Positions 10,084 to 20,230 of a stretch of DNA of 64,000 nucleotides are shown here, in pieces. A program made the position numbers and the translations under genes. A model generated the notes under the pieces. That model searched no databases and was not told the origin of the DNA. It saw only the letters and a program-made list of their open reading frames with translations. Origin of the DNA: Simiduia agarivorans SA1 = DSM 21679 (GTDB lineage Bacteria; Pseudomonadota; Gammaproteobacteria; Pseudomonadales; Cellvibrionaceae). The stretch is from positions 2,204,001 to 2,268,000 of the forward strand of contig NC_018868.3 in the NCBI RefSeq assembly GCF_000305785.2, in the 5' to 3' direction. How positions within the stretch are numbered: position 1 is the stretch's first letter; each line of letters begins with the position of its first letter.

Positions 10084-10253
10084 GTTTTTATCTCGGTAGT
10101 TTGATGTTCGCTAGCGCAAGGGGGGCGGATTATAGCGATTTATTGCCGCCAATCGTACTTGACCGCCTCACGGCGGGCCCGCTGCCCAAGCACCACCCGA
10201 TTAGGCTACACTAGGCGGCCGTAATTGCCCCAGCCGGGGCCTAAGGCGTTTTG

Positions 10254-11369
10254 ATGACCGACTCTAATCATAACAATATGCCGGCCAGCCCTTTTTGGCA
10301 GTCTTTACTCAGACATCCCCACCCGTTTGGTGGCACCCTGGTTTTGAGCCTGCTGCTGACCCTGGCCATCGGCCTGCAACTGCACTGGTTTCTGGACAAC
10401 GCCACCCAGGCAGCCGCCCAGCGCTATGGCCAGACCCTGGCCAATCTGGCTGCAGAACAAGCGGCCGGCGCCCTGCTCAATCAGGATCAGGTCAGCCTGA
10501 ATGCCCAAATGGCCGATATCGGCCGCAATCTCGACGTGGCCGGCGCCACCCTGCACGATGTGGAAGATCGCCTGCTGGCCCAGGTGGGCACTTTGGCCCA
10601 ACACAACCCGCACCTGCAGATCGCCCAGTATTCCGCGCCGGTGGTACTGCAGGACAGTGTCGCAGGCTATGTCACCGTGGCGGTGAATCTGGCCCGCGCA
10701 CTGGATAACCGGATGCGCCTGTACGGGCGTTTGCTGCTCACCACCGCATTGCTGGTGGCACTGTTCTGGTTGTGGGCGCGGCGCTATCAAGCGGAACCGA
10801 CACCAACCAAACCCGCCAGCGCCACCAAAAAGGTGCGCAGGCTCAAGCCCCGGGTGAAGCTGACGCTCGATTTACTCAATCTGGAACAACTGCACACCGA
10901 GCTGAATGGCGAAGCCTTCAAACAACTGCTGAGTCGCTTTGAACAGCAACTGCAAGGCGTGACTGCGCTGTACGGGGGCGAAAGCCAGGGCCTGCAAAAC
11001 AATCAGTTGACCCTGTTGTTTTCAGACGAAAACCGCACCGAGGCCAGCTTCCGCGCCATTTGCAGCGCCGAACTGTTACACAGCCTGAGTGAAAGCAGCG
11101 AACTGGCACTCAAACTGGGTGCCCGAATTCTGCCATTTGAAGCCAGTGCCAACCTCAAAGCCCAGTATTCCCGTCAGCTCAAACCGGGCGGTACACGCGC
11201 CACACTGATCTCGGTGAAGTTACTGGATGAAGCGCTTACCGAACGCTGCCAGTTCGCCGCCCGCGCCGACCAGCGCAGTGCCCGGGTTGAGCAACTGTTG
11301 CCACCCTATCAGCAGCTGCTCATCAATCAATGCAATCAGTTATGCCAGGCACCCGCATCCGACGCCTGA
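10254..11369 (+). CDS. YtjB/AhpA (SMP_2) family membrane protein with cyclase-like C-terminal region
   Basis: A 371-residue inner-membrane protein with two hydrophobic helices, about residues 27-47 and 160-177, bracketing a periplasmic segment; this is the layout of the YtjB/Smp family, whose gene is divergent from serB in many gammaproteobacteria. The cytoplasmic part (VKLTLDLLNLEQL onward) resembles the beta-alpha pattern of class III nucleotidyl cyclases but lacks the metal-binding Asp pair, so it is probably non-catalytic. ATG 10254 is preceded by AAGG at good spacing; the in-frame TTG just before it is less likely. The 3' end overlaps the following gene. No function has been assigned to the family with certainty. 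Confidence 0.65.
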   Translation: MTDSNHNNMPASPFWQSLLRHPHPFGGTLVLSLLLTLAIGLQLHWFLDNATQAAAQRYGQTLANLAAEQAAGALLNQDQVSLNAQMADIGRNLDVAGATLHDVEDRLLAQVGTLAQHNPHLQIAQYSAPVVLQDSVAGYVTVAVNLARALDNRMRLYGRLLLTTALLVALFWLWARRYQAEPTPTKPASATKKVRRLKPRVKLTLDLLNLEQLHTELNGEAFKQLLSRFEQQLQGVTALYGGESQGLQNNQLTLLFSDENRTEASFRAICSAELLHSLSESSELALKLGARILPFEASANLKAQYSRQLKPGGTRATLISVKLLDEALTERCQFAARADQRSARVEQLLPPYQQLLINQCNQLCQAPASDA

Positions 11370-12166
11370 TTGCCTGGCTGCTCCTCTGTTGGGTCGCCGC
11401 CACCGGCGCGACGCCGCCGGCGGAGTTAACACTGGTGACACTCAATCTCGCCCACGGCCGGGGTACCGCCTTCAGCCAACTGCTGATTGGCAAAGACCGG
11501 TTTGGTGAAAACCTGAAAACCGTGGCCGATACGCTGGCGCCGCTTAAGCCGGATCTGGTGGCCCTGCAGGAAGCCGACGCCGCCTCCCGCTGGAGTGGCA
11601 ATTTCGATCACGTGGGCTATCTCGCCAATCGATTGGGCATGGACGAGCGGGCCCATTCACTGCATATCGACAATTGGGCCGTCAGTTACGGCACCGCCTT
11701 GCTATCGCGCCTGCCCCTGGCAGAACAGATCGACCACGTGTTTGCCGGCAGTTTTCCCACCCCCAACAAAGGCTTTACCCTCGCCCGCATTCACTGGCAA
11801 CCCGATCCGGCACAGCCTGCGCAAGCGATCGATGTGGTCAGTCTACACCTGGATTTTTCCCGGCAGTCGGTGCGTCTGGCGCAAATGGCAGAGCTGATAG
11901 CGGTAGTGGCAGAGCGGGACGCAGCACTGATCGTGATGGGTGATTTCAACGATGCCCGGCTGGCGGCCGAACTCTTGCCCGCCGCCATGGCCAAGCAGGA
12001 CCGGGTGCTCCACAGCCACCCTCAAGCGGGTGAAATGCCCACCTACAAAAGTAACGTGCTGGATTGGATTCTGATTTCTGAGGAGCTGGCCTTCAGCGGC
12101 TACCAGGTGTTGGAAGCCCCGCTGTCGGACCACCGCGCGGTGGTGGCCCGGGTGCGGCTGCACTAA
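11342..12166 (+). CDS. Secreted endonuclease/exonuclease/phosphatase (EEP) family protein
   Basis: A 274-residue protein with an N-terminal signal peptide (LIAWLLLCWVAATGATPP). The EEP-fold metal-phosphoesterase motifs appear in order: TLNLAHGRG (Asn), ALQEAD (Glu metal ligand), VVSLHLDFS, MGDFND (catalytic Asp/Asn), LDWILIS and SDHRAVVARV (catalytic His). It would therefore cleave phosphodiester or phosphomonoester bonds outside the cytoplasm; nucleic acid, phospholipid and inositol phosphate substrates all occur in this superfamily and cannot be told apart here. An in-frame ATG at 11330 is an alternative start. It overlaps the ytjB-like gene by 28 bases and converges on yggN with one base between stops. 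Confidence 0.85.
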   Translation: MPGTRIRRLIAWLLLCWVAATGATPPAELTLVTLNLAHGRGTAFSQLLIGKDRFGENLKTVADTLAPLKPDLVALQEADAASRWSGNFDHVGYLANRLGMDERAHSLHIDNWAVSYGTALLSRLPLAEQIDHVFAGSFPTPNKGFTLARIHWQPDPAQPAQAIDVVSLHLDFSRQSVRLAQMAELIAVVAERDAALIVMGDFNDARLAAELLPAAMAKQDRVLHSHPQAGEMPTYKSNVLDWILISEELAFSGYQVLEAPLSDHRAVVARVRLH

Positions 12167-12167
12167 A

Positions 12168-12956
12168 TCAATTGGCGGAAATGCGTGCGCTGACTTTCTC
12201 TGCCTTCTCTTCCTGGTAGCGCACCAGCCGATAGTGAGCCAGCTCGGGAATGGTTTCCCGCATGCGGGTTTCGAGCGCGGCGGTGCGGCGTGCACGTTCG
12301 CACATGATATCGCCCCGCGCCTCCACGTTTTCCGCCGCCTCTTTCATCTCGACTTCCATGCGCTCGCCGAATTTTTCCATGCGGTCGGCAAAGCCCGGCT
12401 CAAACAGGGCGCGCCACACCAGCGACATACCCGTGCCAACAGACTCGCTGGCGGCCTCTTCCACCGCTTGGTCAAATTCTTCACCGAAGGCCTCGGAAAA
12501 CAGGTCTTCCTCGCCATGAGATAAATGATAGCGACCATCCTTTTGCTGGATACGCTCGTCCAGCTTCTGGCTCGCCACATTCAGTGCATATTCGGTTTTC
12601 ACCGCCACATCGCTGTCGTGACCGAACAGCTCGGAAAAGGTTTCACCCAGTGCCCGCGCCACCAGTTTCATGGCATCCCGCACCAAGGCCAGCAGCTCGG
12701 GCACCAACGCCTGCACTTCACCCACATATTCGGCTGACAATGCCTGCTGATCGCGGTTGAGTTTGACGGGTTTACCTGCACGCGTGACCGAACCATCGGT
12801 ACTGAAACGCAGGTCAGCCACCTCTAAAACAGACTTGTCGACGGTGAGACTCTGCTCGAAATGCAGATCACACTGCGGCTCTTCCACGCGGGTATCGGCC
12901 AGACTCAATGCACTTACCCACAGCAGGCCCAATCCTATCCATCGTCCCAAAGTCAT
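12168..12956 (-). CDS. yggN: YggN family (DUF2884) periplasmic protein
   Basis: A 262-residue exported protein with a signal peptide (IGLGLLWVSALSLADT). The pattern matches E. coli YggN: an early Cys in PQCDLHFEQSLTV, the strand FSTDGSVTRAGKPVKLN, then a long charged helical region (about 75-240) rich in Glu and Met, and a second Cys in DIMCERARR before the C-terminal helices. The family is widespread in gammaproteobacteria and has no firmly known function. The promoter must lie in the 180-base gap shared with the divergent liuR. Confidence 0.8.
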   Translation of the reverse strand: MTLGRWIGLGLLWVSALSLADTRVEEPQCDLHFEQSLTVDKSVLEVADLRFSTDGSVTRAGKPVKLNRDQQALSAEYVGEVQALVPELLALVRDAMKLVARALGETFSELFGHDSDVAVKTEYALNVASQKLDERIQQKDGRYHLSHGEEDLFSEAFGEEFDQAVEEAASESVGTGMSLVWRALFEPGFADRMEKFGERMEVEMKEAAENVEARGDIMCERARRTAALETRMRETIPELAHYRLVRYQEEKAEKVSARISAN

Positions 12957-13079
12957 GATCCTTCCCCAATTGGCTTAAAGCGCCAGTATTCCACAGCACC
13001 TTTGATCCCCCAATGCGCCTGCGACTAAGCGAGCCACTGCCCGGTTATATAAAAACCGCTGCTAATACCCTTCCTTACC

Positions 13080-13095
13080 TTTACGTTAACGTAAA
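13080..13095. promoter_or_regulatory. Perfect 16-bp palindrome, operator candidate for LiuR
   Basis: TTTACGTTAACGTAAA is perfectly self-complementary. It lies between a possible -35 (TTACCT, 13075-13080) and -10 (TAGATA, 13099-13104) with an 18-base spacer, the usual place for a MerR-family site. The nearest regulator gene is liuR, starting at 13137, so autoregulation of the liu operon is the natural reading (inference). Confidence 0.6.
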
Positions 13096-13136
13096 CCTTA
13101 GATAGAGTAATGGGCTCGATCTGCCCGGATAGCCCC

Positions 13137-13505
13137 ATGGCCAACACCTACACGATTTCCGATCTGGCGCGGGAGTTTGACGTCACCACCCGCACCATTC
13201 GCTTTTACGAGGATAAAGGCCTGATCGTGCCCGAGCGTCGGGGCCAGACCCGGCTCTACAGCGCCGCCGACCGCACTAAGCTCAAGCTGATTCTGCGTGG
13301 CAAACGGTTGGGGCTGTCACTGGATGAAAGCCGGCAAATCATCGATATGTACAACCCCGGCACCAATAACGCCGATCAGCTCAACCGGCTGATCGGCAAG
13401 ATTCAGGAGCGCAAAGCCCTGTTGGAAGCGCAAAAGCGCGACCTGGATCAGATGCTTCAGGAACTGGACGACGCCGAGCAACGCTGCCGCGACGCCCTTC
13501 AATAA
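13137..13505 (+). CDS. liuR: MerR-family regulator of leucine/isovalerate degradation
   Basis: A 122-residue DNA-binding protein. It opens with the MerR winged-helix signature [20 protein letters not shown] followed by [21 protein letters not shown], and ends in a dimerisation coiled coil (about 80-120) with no effector domain, as in LiuR. It heads the liuABCDE genes in the same direction, 25 bases before liuA, and probably represses or tunes them in response to branched-chain acyl-CoA intermediates. I start at ATG 13137 (MANTYT), the usual N-terminus; ATG 13110 would add nine unrelated residues. A perfect palindrome (13080-13095) sits just upstream. Confidence 0.9.
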   Translation: MANTYTISDLAREFDVTTRTIRFYEDKGLIVPERRGQTRLYSAADRTKLKLILRGKRLGLSLDESRQIIDMYNPGTNNADQLNRLIGKIQERKALLEAQKRDLDQMLQELDDAEQRCRDALQ

Positions 13506-13530
13506 AAAACGACCACACGAGAGGCCACCC

Positions 13531-14700
13531 ATGAGCTTTCCATACCCCACGTTGAATTTCGGTTTAGGCGAAGACATCGACATGCTGCGCGAGTCGGTGC
13601 ACAAATTTGCCCAGGCCGAACTGGCACCACGCGCCGCCCAGATCGATCTGGACAACGAATTCCCCATGGATATGTGGAAAAAATTCGGCGACATGGGCCT
13701 GTTGGGCATGACCGTGGCAGAAGAATACGGCGGCACCAACATGGGCTACCTGGCACACGTGGTGGCCATGGAGGAAATTTCCCGCGCCAGCGCCTCGGTG
13801 GGTCTTTCCTACGGCGCCCACTCCAATTTGTGCGTGAACCAGATTCACAAGAATGGCACTGAAGCGCAAAAGCAGAAGTACCTGCCCAAGCTGTGTTCCG
13901 GCGAGCACATCGGCGCGCTGGCCATGAGCGAGCCCAACGCCGGTTCCGACGTGGTCTCCATGAAGTTGCGGGCCGAGAAAAAAGGCGACCACTATGTGCT
14001 GAACGGCAACAAAATGTGGATCACCAACGGCCCCGATGCCAACACTTATGTAATCTATGCCAAAACCGATATCAGCGCCGGCTCCAAAGGCATCACCGCG
14101 TTTATCGTGGAGCGCGATTTCAAGGGCTTCTCCCGTCATCAGAAACTCGACAAGCTGGGCATGCGCGGCTCCAACACTTGTGAGCTGGTGTTCGAAGACT
14201 GTGAAGTACCGGCCGAAAACGTGCTCGGCGGCGAAGGCCGCGGCGTGGCGGTATTGATGAGCGGACTCGATTACGAGCGCACGGTTCTCTCCGGTGGCCC
14301 CACCGGTATCATGAGCGCCTGCATGGACGTAGTGGTGCCCTACATTCACGACCGCAAGCAGTTCAACCAGTCCATCGGCCAGTTCCAATTGGTGCAGGGC
14401 AAGGTGGCCGACATGTACGCCGGCATGAACGCGTCCAAGTCGTATTTGTACAACGTGGCCAAGGCCTGCGATCGCGGCGAAGAATCGCGCAAAGACGCGG
14501 CCGCCGTAATTCTGTACACCGCCGAAATGGCCACCAAAATGGCGCTGGATGCGATCCAGTTGTTAGGCGGCAACGGCTACATCAACGAGTTCCCCACCGG
14601 GCGTTTATTGCGCGATGCCAAGCTGTATGAAATCGGCGCCGGCACCAGCGAAATCCGCCGCATGCTGATTGGTCGCGAGCTGTTTAACGAAACCAAATAA
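13531..14700 (+). CDS. liuA: Isovaleryl-CoA dehydrogenase
   Basis: FAD flavoenzyme oxidising isovaleryl-CoA to 3-methylcrotonyl-CoA in leucine breakdown, passing electrons to ETF. It has the acyl-CoA dehydrogenase signatures [17 protein letters not shown] and [16 protein letters not shown], and the FAD-contacting [11 protein letters not shown] near the C-terminus. The Glu in [12 protein letters not shown] is at the place used as catalytic base by isovaleryl-CoA dehydrogenases, which separates it from short-chain acyl-CoA dehydrogenases that carry the base further downstream. Length of 389 residues is standard. First enzyme gene of the liu operon; a strong hairpin (14710-14736) separates it from liuB. 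Confidence 0.95.
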   Translation: MSFPYPTLNFGLGEDIDMLRESVHKFAQAELAPRAAQIDLDNEFPMDMWKKFGDMGLLGMTVAEEYGGTNMGYLAHVVAMEEISRASASVGLSYGAHSNLCVNQIHKNGTEAQKQKYLPKLCSGEHIGALAMSEPNAGSDVVSMKLRAEKKGDHYVLNGNKMWITNGPDANTYVIYAKTDISAGSKGITAFIVERDFKGFSRHQKLDKLGMRGSNTCELVFEDCEVPAENVLGGEGRGVAVLMSGLDYERTVLSGGPTGIMSACMDVVVPYIHDRKQFNQSIGQFQLVQGKVADMYAGMNASKSYLYNVAKACDRGEESRKDAAAVILYTAEMATKMALDAIQLLGGNGYINEFPTGRLLRDAKLYEIGAGTSEIRRMLIGRELFNETK

Positions 14701-14709
14701 AAAATCACC

Positions 14710-14736
14710 GCAGGTGCGTTGCGCAAACGCACCTGC
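14710..14736 (+). terminator. Intercistronic hairpin between liuA and liuB
   Basis: GCAGGTGCGTT (14710-14720) pairs perfectly with AACGCACCTGC (14726-14736) around a five-base loop. No T-run follows, so it is more likely an mRNA-stability or partial-attenuation element within the operon than a full terminator. Confidence 0.5.
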
Positions 14737-14758
14737 CAATTATGTAATGGTGCCCCAC

Positions 14759-16366
14759 ATGCCCATCATCAAATCCGATATCAATCCACGTGCCGAGGAT
14801 TTTCAGGTCAATGCGGCACACCTGCAGGCGCAGGTGGATGACCTGCATCAACTGCTGAAGACCGTCGCCCTTGGCGGCGGTGAAAAAGCCCAGAAGCGCC
14901 ACACCGATCGCGGCAAATTGCTCGCGCGCGACCGCATCAATGGCCTGCTGGACCCAGGCAGTCCGTTTCTGGAATTGTCACCCCTGGCCGCGCACGGCGT
15001 GTATGACGAAGAGGTGCCGGCAGCGGGCGTGGTGGCCGGTATTGGCCGGGTCAACGGTCAGGAATGCATGATCGTGGCCAACGATGCCACCGTGAAAGGC
15101 GGGTCCTACTATCCACTGACAGTGAAAAAACACCTGCGCGCACAAACCATCGCCGACCAGAATCACCTGCCTTGTATTTATTTAGTGGATTCCGGCGGCG
15201 CCAACCTGCCGCGCCAGGACGATGTATTTCCCGACCGCGAACATTTCGGCCGCATCTTTTTCAATCAGGCCAATATGTCGGCCAAGGGCATTGCCCAGAT
15301 TGCAGCGGTCATGGGCTCCTGCACCGCCGGTGGCGCTTATGTGCCGGCCATGGCGGACGAGTCCATTATTGTGAAAGAGCAGGGCACAATTTTTCTCGGT
15401 GGCCCGCCCCTGGTAAAAGCCGCCACGGGTGAAGTCGTCAGCGCTGAAGATCTCGGCGGCGCCGATGTGCATTGCCGCACCAGCGGCGTAGCCGATCACT
15501 ATGCCCAGAACGATCACCATGCACTGCAACTGGTACGCAATGCGGTGGCGCGTCTGAATCGCACCAAACCCGCGCAACTGGATACCAAACCCAGCGTTGA
15601 ACCCTTATACGATGCCAAAGAAATCTACGGCATTATTCCCAAAGATACGCGCAAGCCGTTTGATGTGCGCGAAATCATTGCGCGCATTGTGGATGGCAGT
15701 GAGTTCGACGAATTCAAAGCCCTGTTCGGTACTACGCTGGTGTGCGGTTTTGCCCGTTTGTATGGCAACCCGGTGGGCATCGTCGCTAACAACGGCATAT
15801 TGTTTTCCGAGTCTGCACAAAAAGGCGCGCACTTTGTGGAACTGTGCGCGCAACGCAAGATCCCGCTGGTGTTTTTACAGAACATCACCGGTTTCATGGT
15901 GGGCAAACAATACGAACAGGGCGGCATTGCCAAGCACGGCGCCAAGATGGTGACTGCAGTGGCCTGCGCCCAGGTACCCAAACTCACCGTTCTGATCGGC
16001 GGCTCCTTTGGCGCCGGCAACTACGGCATGTGTGGCCGCGCTTACGACCCGCGCTTTCTGTTCATGTGGCCCAATGCCCGTATCTCGGTCATGGGTGGCG
16101 AGCAGGCTGCGGGCGTATTGGCGCAAATCAAAAAAGACCAGATGGAAAAAACCGGCGACAGCTGGAGCGCCGAAGAAGAGGCTGCGTTCAAACAACCTAT
16201 CATCGACACTTACGAACAACAGGGTCACCCCTATTACGCCAGTGCGCGCCTGTGGGATGACGGCGTCATTGATCCCGCCGATACCCGCCGGGTACTGGGG
16301 CTGGCGCTGTCCGCCAGTCTGAACAAACCCATTGAAGACACACGCTTTGGCGTGTTCCGCATGTGA
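14759..16366 (+). CDS. liuB: 3-Methylcrotonyl-CoA carboxylase, beta (carboxyltransferase) subunit
   Basis: Carboxyltransferase subunit that moves CO2 from biotin to 3-methylcrotonyl-CoA, making 3-methylglutaconyl-CoA. The acyl-CoA carboxylase beta fold is evident: [16 protein letters not shown], the oxyanion region [14 protein letters not shown] in the N-terminal half, and [20 protein letters not shown] with [15 protein letters not shown] in the C-terminal half. The last motif and the length (535 residues) fit methylcrotonyl-CoA rather than propionyl-CoA carboxylases, and context agrees. I use ATG 14759 (MPIIKS); ATG 14747 in the same frame is possible. Neither has a good ribosome site. Confidence 0.95.
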   Translation: MPIIKSDINPRAEDFQVNAAHLQAQVDDLHQLLKTVALGGGEKAQKRHTDRGKLLARDRINGLLDPGSPFLELSPLAAHGVYDEEVPAAGVVAGIGRVNGQECMIVANDATVKGGSYYPLTVKKHLRAQTIADQNHLPCIYLVDSGGANLPRQDDVFPDREHFGRIFFNQANMSAKGIAQIAAVMGSCTAGGAYVPAMADESIIVKEQGTIFLGGPPLVKAATGEVVSAEDLGGADVHCRTSGVADHYAQNDHHALQLVRNAVARLNRTKPAQLDTKPSVEPLYDAKEIYGIIPKDTRKPFDVREIIARIVDGSEFDEFKALFGTTLVCGFARLYGNPVGIVANNGILFSESAQKGAHFVELCAQRKIPLVFLQNITGFMVGKQYEQGGIAKHGAKMVTAVACAQVPKLTVLIGGSFGAGNYGMCGRAYDPRFLFMWPNARISVMGGEQAAGVLAQIKKDQMEKTGDSWSAEEEAAFKQPIIDTYEQQGHPYYASARLWDDGVIDPADTRRVLGLALSASLNKPIEDTRFGVFRM

Positions 16367-16373
16367 GGCCAGT

Positions 16374-17159
16374 ATGAGTATTGTTACCACTCTGGATGCA
16401 CGCGGCGTGCTGCGCGTGACCCTGAACAACCCGGACAAACACAACGCCTTTGACGATGGTGTAATTGCCGAATTGCAAGCCGCCTTTGAACAGGCGGGCG
16501 CCAACCCGGCCGTGCGCGCACTGATTCTGGCCGCTGAAGGTAAGTCCTTTTCCGCCGGCGCCGATCTCAGCTGGATGCAGCGCATGGCCAACTACTCACT
16601 GGCCGACAACCGCGCCGATGCCGACAAGCTGGCGCGCATGCTGCACACACTCAACAGCCTGCCCTTCCCCACCATCGCGCGCGTGCAAGGCGCCGCCTTT
16701 GGCGGTGCCGTGGGGCTGGTAAGTTGTTGCGATCTGGCCGTAGCCAGTCCGCGCGCCAGCTTTTGTTTAAGTGAAGTAAAAATCGGCCTGATTCCGGCCA
16801 CCATCAGCCCCTATGTGGTGGCGGCCATGGGCGAACGTGCGGCTCGGCGGTATTGCCTGACGGCCGAACGGTTTTTTGCCGACACCGCAAAGCAGTTGGG
16901 TTTGGTGAGCGAAGTGGTAGACGAAACCGAGCTGGACAGCACCATCGACAATTTGTTGAAGCAATTACTGGCCAACAGCCCGGCTGCCCTGTCTGCCGCC
17001 AAACAATTGGTGTTCGACGTGAGCAACCGACCCATCACCCAGGCATTGATTGACGACACCAGCCAACGCATTGCGGAAATCCGCGTATCCGACGAAGGCC
17101 AGGAAGGGTTAAAAGCGTTTCTGGAAAAACGTGCACCCCGCTGGCAACAGGAGTCCTGA
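16374..17159 (+). CDS. liuC: Methylglutaconyl-CoA hydratase (enoyl-CoA hydratase family)
   Basis: Hydrates 3-methylglutaconyl-CoA to 3-hydroxy-3-methylglutaryl-CoA. Crotonase-fold motifs include LNNPDKHNAFDD, the first oxyanion loop SFSAGADLSWMQRM and the second AAFGGAVGLVSCCDLA, then FCLSEVKIGLIPATISPY, which carries a catalytic Glu. The SAGADLSWM variant and the place in the operon between the two carboxylase genes match LiuC. GAGG stands just before ATG 16374; an in-frame upstream ATG at 16332 would overlap liuB. The protein is 261 residues. Only one base separates its stop from liuD. Confidence 0.94.
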   Translation: MSIVTTLDARGVLRVTLNNPDKHNAFDDGVIAELQAAFEQAGANPAVRALILAAEGKSFSAGADLSWMQRMANYSLADNRADADKLARMLHTLNSLPFPTIARVQGAAFGGAVGLVSCCDLAVASPRASFCLSEVKIGLIPATISPYVVAAMGERAARRYCLTAERFFADTAKQLGLVSEVVDETELDSTIDNLLKQLLANSPAALSAAKQLVFDVSNRPITQALIDDTSQRIAEIRVSDEGQEGLKAFLEKRAPRWQQES

Positions 17160-17160
17160 C

Positions 17161-19164
17161 ATGTTTCATAAAATTCTGATTGCCAACCGCGGTGAAATCG
17201 CCTGTCGCGTCATGCGCACCGCCCGTAAACTGGGTATACGTACCGTGGCGGTTTATTCGGATGCCGATCGCCACAGCCTGCACGTGGCTATGGCCGACGA
17301 AGCCATCCATATCGGTGCTGCGCCCTCGCGTGAAAGTTATCTGTGCGGCGATAAAATTCTGGCGGCGGCCAAGAAGACTGGCGCCCAGGCGATTCATCCC
17401 GGCTACGGTTTTCTTTCAGAAAATGCCGCCTTTGCGCGCGCCTGTGCAGACGCCGGCGTGGTATTCATTGGGCCGCCGGTTGGCGCCATTGAAGCCATGG
17501 GCTCCAAGTCCGCCGCCAAAACCATCATGGAAAAAGCCGGCGTCCCCTTGGTACCCGGTTACCACGGCGAGGACCAGTCACCCGCGCTGATCAAACAGCA
17601 CGCCGATGCCATGGGCTACCCGGTGCTGCTAAAAGCCGCCGCCGGTGGTGGTGGCAAGGGCATGCGTCAGGTGTGGAGCGCAGAAGAGTTTACCGGCGCG
17701 CTGGACGCCGCCAAGCGCGAAGCCATGAATGCCTTTGGCGACGATACCATGCTGGTGGAAAAATACCTGACCCAACCACGCCATGTGGAAATTCAGGTGT
17801 TCTGCGACAACCACGGCAACGGCGTTTACCTGTTTGAGCGCGATTGCTCGGTGCAGCGCCGGCATCAGAAAGTGATTGAAGAAGCACCGGCACCCGGTAT
17901 GGACCCGGCCGTGCGCGAGGCCATGGGCGATGCTGCCCTGAAAGCTGCCCACGCGATTCACTACAGCGGCGCCGGCACCGTGGAATTCCTGCTCGATGCC
18001 GATGGCAGTTTCTATTTCATGGAAATGAATACGCGCCTGCAAGTGGAACACCCGGTGACCGAAATGATCACCCATCAGGACCTGGTGGAATGGCAACTGC
18101 GCGTGGCTGCCGACGAATCGCTGCCACTCACGCAGGATCAACTGCGCATTGACGGCCACAGTTTTGAAGCGCGCATTTACGCGGAAGACCCGGACAATGA
18201 TTTCCTGCCGGTAACCGGTATGCTCAACTACCTGCAAACGCCGGAACAAAGTCAGTACGTTCGGGTGGAAACCGGCGTCCGCCAGGGCGATGAGGTGAGC
18301 GTGTATTACGATCCGATGATTGCCAAGCTGGTGGTCTGGGGCCGCGATCGGGACAGCGCCCTGCGCCGCTTGCAGCTGGCATTGACGGAATACCGCATTG
18401 GCGGCATGACCACCAACCTGGCGTTTTTGTACAACCTGATCAGCACCGAGCCCTTCCGCGCCGCGCAGCTGGATACCGGGTTTATTGAAAAACACCAGAG
18501 TCTGATCTTCCAGAAATCCGATGCGCAACTGGAACACTACCTGCCGTTTGCTGCGCTTTATCTGGTGCTGCGCCAGGCGCGCGAAGCACGGGCCCTTGCG
18601 GCCCACGACACCAATTCGCCCTGGAGCCTGGCCGACAGCTGGCGCCTGGACGGCAGTCGCCAGCACAGTTTTGAGATTGATGTGCACGGCGAAGTGTGTC
18701 GACTGGTCATCAACCAACAGGGCGAAGGCCCGGCCACACGCTATCAGATCTGTTACGGCAACACCTGTTGGGTGTTACAAGGCACGCTCGACGGCAATCA
18801 CTTAACCGCTGTGGTAGACGGCCACCGCCAGCGCCTGACCGCCACCGAAGATGGCTTACAGGTAACCCTGTTTGTGGAAAACCATGCGCTCAATTTTACC
18901 CGCTTGTTACCGGATACCGGCGAACAGGACAGCAATGCCCATGCAGGTGGCCTCACCGCGCCCATGAATGGCACCGTGGTGACGCTGTTGGCCGAGGCCG
19001 GCAGTCACGTCAAAGCCGGTACACCATTGCTGGTAATGGAGGCCATGAAAATGGAGCACACCATTAAAGCCCCGACTAACGGCACAGTGAATAATTTTTA
19101 CTATGTGGCCGGCGAGTTGGTGGATGGCGGTGCCTTGCTGGTAGACTTCAGCGCAGACGAATAG
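17161..19164 (+). CDS. liuD: 3-Methylcrotonyl-CoA carboxylase, alpha (biotin carboxylase/BCCP) subunit
   Basis: ATP-dependent biotin carboxylase joined to its own biotin carrier domain. Domains in order: biotin carboxylase N-terminal domain ([14 protein letters not shown]), ATP-grasp with [15 protein letters not shown]-terminal carboxylase domain ([17 protein letters not shown] segment, here [15 protein letters not shown]), a ~100-residue linker (BT-like) domain, and the carrier domain ending with [11 protein letters not shown], whose Lys is biotinylated. Its 667 residues are normal for the family. AGGAG precedes ATG 17161, which follows the liuC stop by one base. The holoenzyme is formed with LiuB in the cytoplasm. 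Confidence 0.96.
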   Translation: MFHKILIANRGEIACRVMRTARKLGIRTVAVYSDADRHSLHVAMADEAIHIGAAPSRESYLCGDKILAAAKKTGAQAIHPGYGFLSENAAFARACADAGVVFIGPPVGAIEAMGSKSAAKTIMEKAGVPLVPGYHGEDQSPALIKQHADAMGYPVLLKAAAGGGGKGMRQVWSAEEFTGALDAAKREAMNAFGDDTMLVEKYLTQPRHVEIQVFCDNHGNGVYLFERDCSVQRRHQKVIEEAPAPGMDPAVREAMGDAALKAAHAIHYSGAGTVEFLLDADGSFYFMEMNTRLQVEHPVTEMITHQDLVEWQLRVAADESLPLTQDQLRIDGHSFEARIYAEDPDNDFLPVTGMLNYLQTPEQSQYVRVETGVRQGDEVSVYYDPMIAKLVVWGRDRDSALRRLQLALTEYRIGGMTTNLAFLYNLISTEPFRAAQLDTGFIEKHQSLIFQKSDAQLEHYLPFAALYLVLRQAREARALAAHDTNSPWSLADSWRLDGSRQHSFEIDVHGEVCRLVINQQGEGPATRYQICYGNTCWVLQGTLDGNHLTAVVDGHRQRLTATEDGLQVTLFVENHALNFTRLLPDTGEQDSNAHAGGLTAPMNGTVVTLLAEAGSHVKAGTPLLVMEAMKMEHTIKAPTNGTVNNFYYVAGELVDGGALLVDFSADE

Positions 19165-19175
19165 TGGACGACAGC

Positions 19176-20084
19176 ATGTTACCCAAGTACGTAAAAATTG
19201 TTGAGGTGGGCCCGCGCGACGGTCTGCAAAACGAAAAGCAACCGATTGAGACAACGGATAAAATTGCGCTGGTCAATGCGCTGGCCGATGCCGGCTTGCA
19301 AGTGATCGAATCCGGCAGCTTTGTAAACCCCAAGTGGGTCCCGCAAATGGCCGGCAGCGAAGCAGTATTTGCTGGCATCCAGCGCAAAGCCGGTGTCAGT
19401 TATGCGGCTTTAACACCCAACATGAAAGGCTTCGAGCGCGCGCTGGAAGCGGGCGCAACGGAGGTGGCTATTTTTGCCGCTGCCAGCGAGGCCTTCAGCC
19501 AGAAGAATATCAATTGCTCCATTGCCGAAAGCATTGAGCGCTTTGCGCCCATTATGGAAGCCGCCCGCGCGAGCAATGTACCGGTTCGGGGTTATGTGTC
19601 CTGCATCGCTGGCTGCCCCTACGAAGGCGCTATCGCGCCGGCCAAAGTCGCTGACGTCAGTCAGCAATTGTTTGACGCCGGCTGCTATGAAATTTCGCTT
19701 GGCGACACCATCGGCACCGGCACCCCCGCTCAAATAGAGCAGGTAATCGATGCGGTGACCCGCAGCCTGCCCGTTAATAAACTCGCCCTGCACGCGCACG
19801 ACACTTATGGGCAAGCATTGGCCAACATCTATCGCGCGCTGCAATTGGGCGTGAGCGTATTCGACAGCTCAGTGGCAGGGCTGGGTGGATGCCCCTACGC
19901 CAAAGGCGCGTCGGGCAATGTGGCAACAGAAGATCTGATTTATCTGCTGGATGGGCTGGGCATTGAACACGGCGTCGATTTACAAGCCGTCGTGGATGCC
20001 GGCCAGCGCATGTGCGACTTGCTCGGTCGCTCCAACAACAGCAAAGTAGCGAGAGCGCTGTTGGCCAAATGTAGGGTGGATTAG
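19176..20084 (+). CDS. liuE: Hydroxymethylglutaryl-CoA lyase
   Basis: Splits HMG-CoA into acetoacetate and acetyl-CoA, ending the leucine route. The DRE-TIM-type signature [13 protein letters not shown] holds the metal-binding Asp; [12 protein letters not shown] provides the metal His pair; [20 protein letters not shown] is the HMG-CoA lyase active-site Cys motif. I start at ATG 19176; GTG 19164, overlapping the liuD stop, is an alternative. The last codons (CRVD then TAG) lie inside a REP-like repeat at 20071-20101, so the native C-terminus seems to have been replaced or trimmed by that element. No acetoacetate-activating gene follows in the operon. Confidence 0.95.
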   Translation: MLPKYVKIVEVGPRDGLQNEKQPIETTDKIALVNALADAGLQVIESGSFVNPKWVPQMAGSEAVFAGIQRKAGVSYAALTPNMKGFERALEAGATEVAIFAAASEAFSQKNINCSIAESIERFAPIMEAARASNVPVRGYVSCIAGCPYEGAIAPAKVADVSQQLFDAGCYEISLGDTIGTGTPAQIEQVIDAVTRSLPVNKLALHAHDTYGQALANIYRALQLGVSVFDSSVAGLGGCPYAKGASGNVATEDLIYLLDGLGIEHGVDLQAVVDAGQRMCDLLGRSNNSKVARALLAKCRVD

Positions 20085-20219
20085 CGATAGCGTAATCCAC
20101 CATTCCAGAAAGTCAGGAGCAGAATGCGTAGCCGGAATTAGAAGGTGGAATGCGCTTCGCTTATTCCACCCTACGGAAAAATAAGACCGTAGGGTGGATT
20201 AGCGGCAGCGTAATCCACC
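20071..20219. repeat. Three REP-like hairpin elements after liuE (20071-20101, 20144-20175, 20189-20219)
   Basis: Each is a ~31-base imperfect palindrome starting GTAGGGTGGA on one strand and ending ATCCACC or ATTCCACC. Orientation is plus, minus, plus. The first and third have ATTAGCG..CGTAAT cores, the middle has AATAAGCGAAGCGCATT when read on the minus strand. The first overlaps the liuE stop codon. One degenerate 13-base unit (20131-20143) precedes the middle element. Same family as copies at 21.3, 29.3, 49.8-51.2 and 55.5 kb. Confidence 0.85.
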
Positions 20220-20230
20220 TTTACAACGAA

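Noticed and set aside
17629..18717. 362-codon minus-strand frame opposite liuD
   Set aside because: Lies wholly within liuD, whose domains are complete; a codon-bias shadow.
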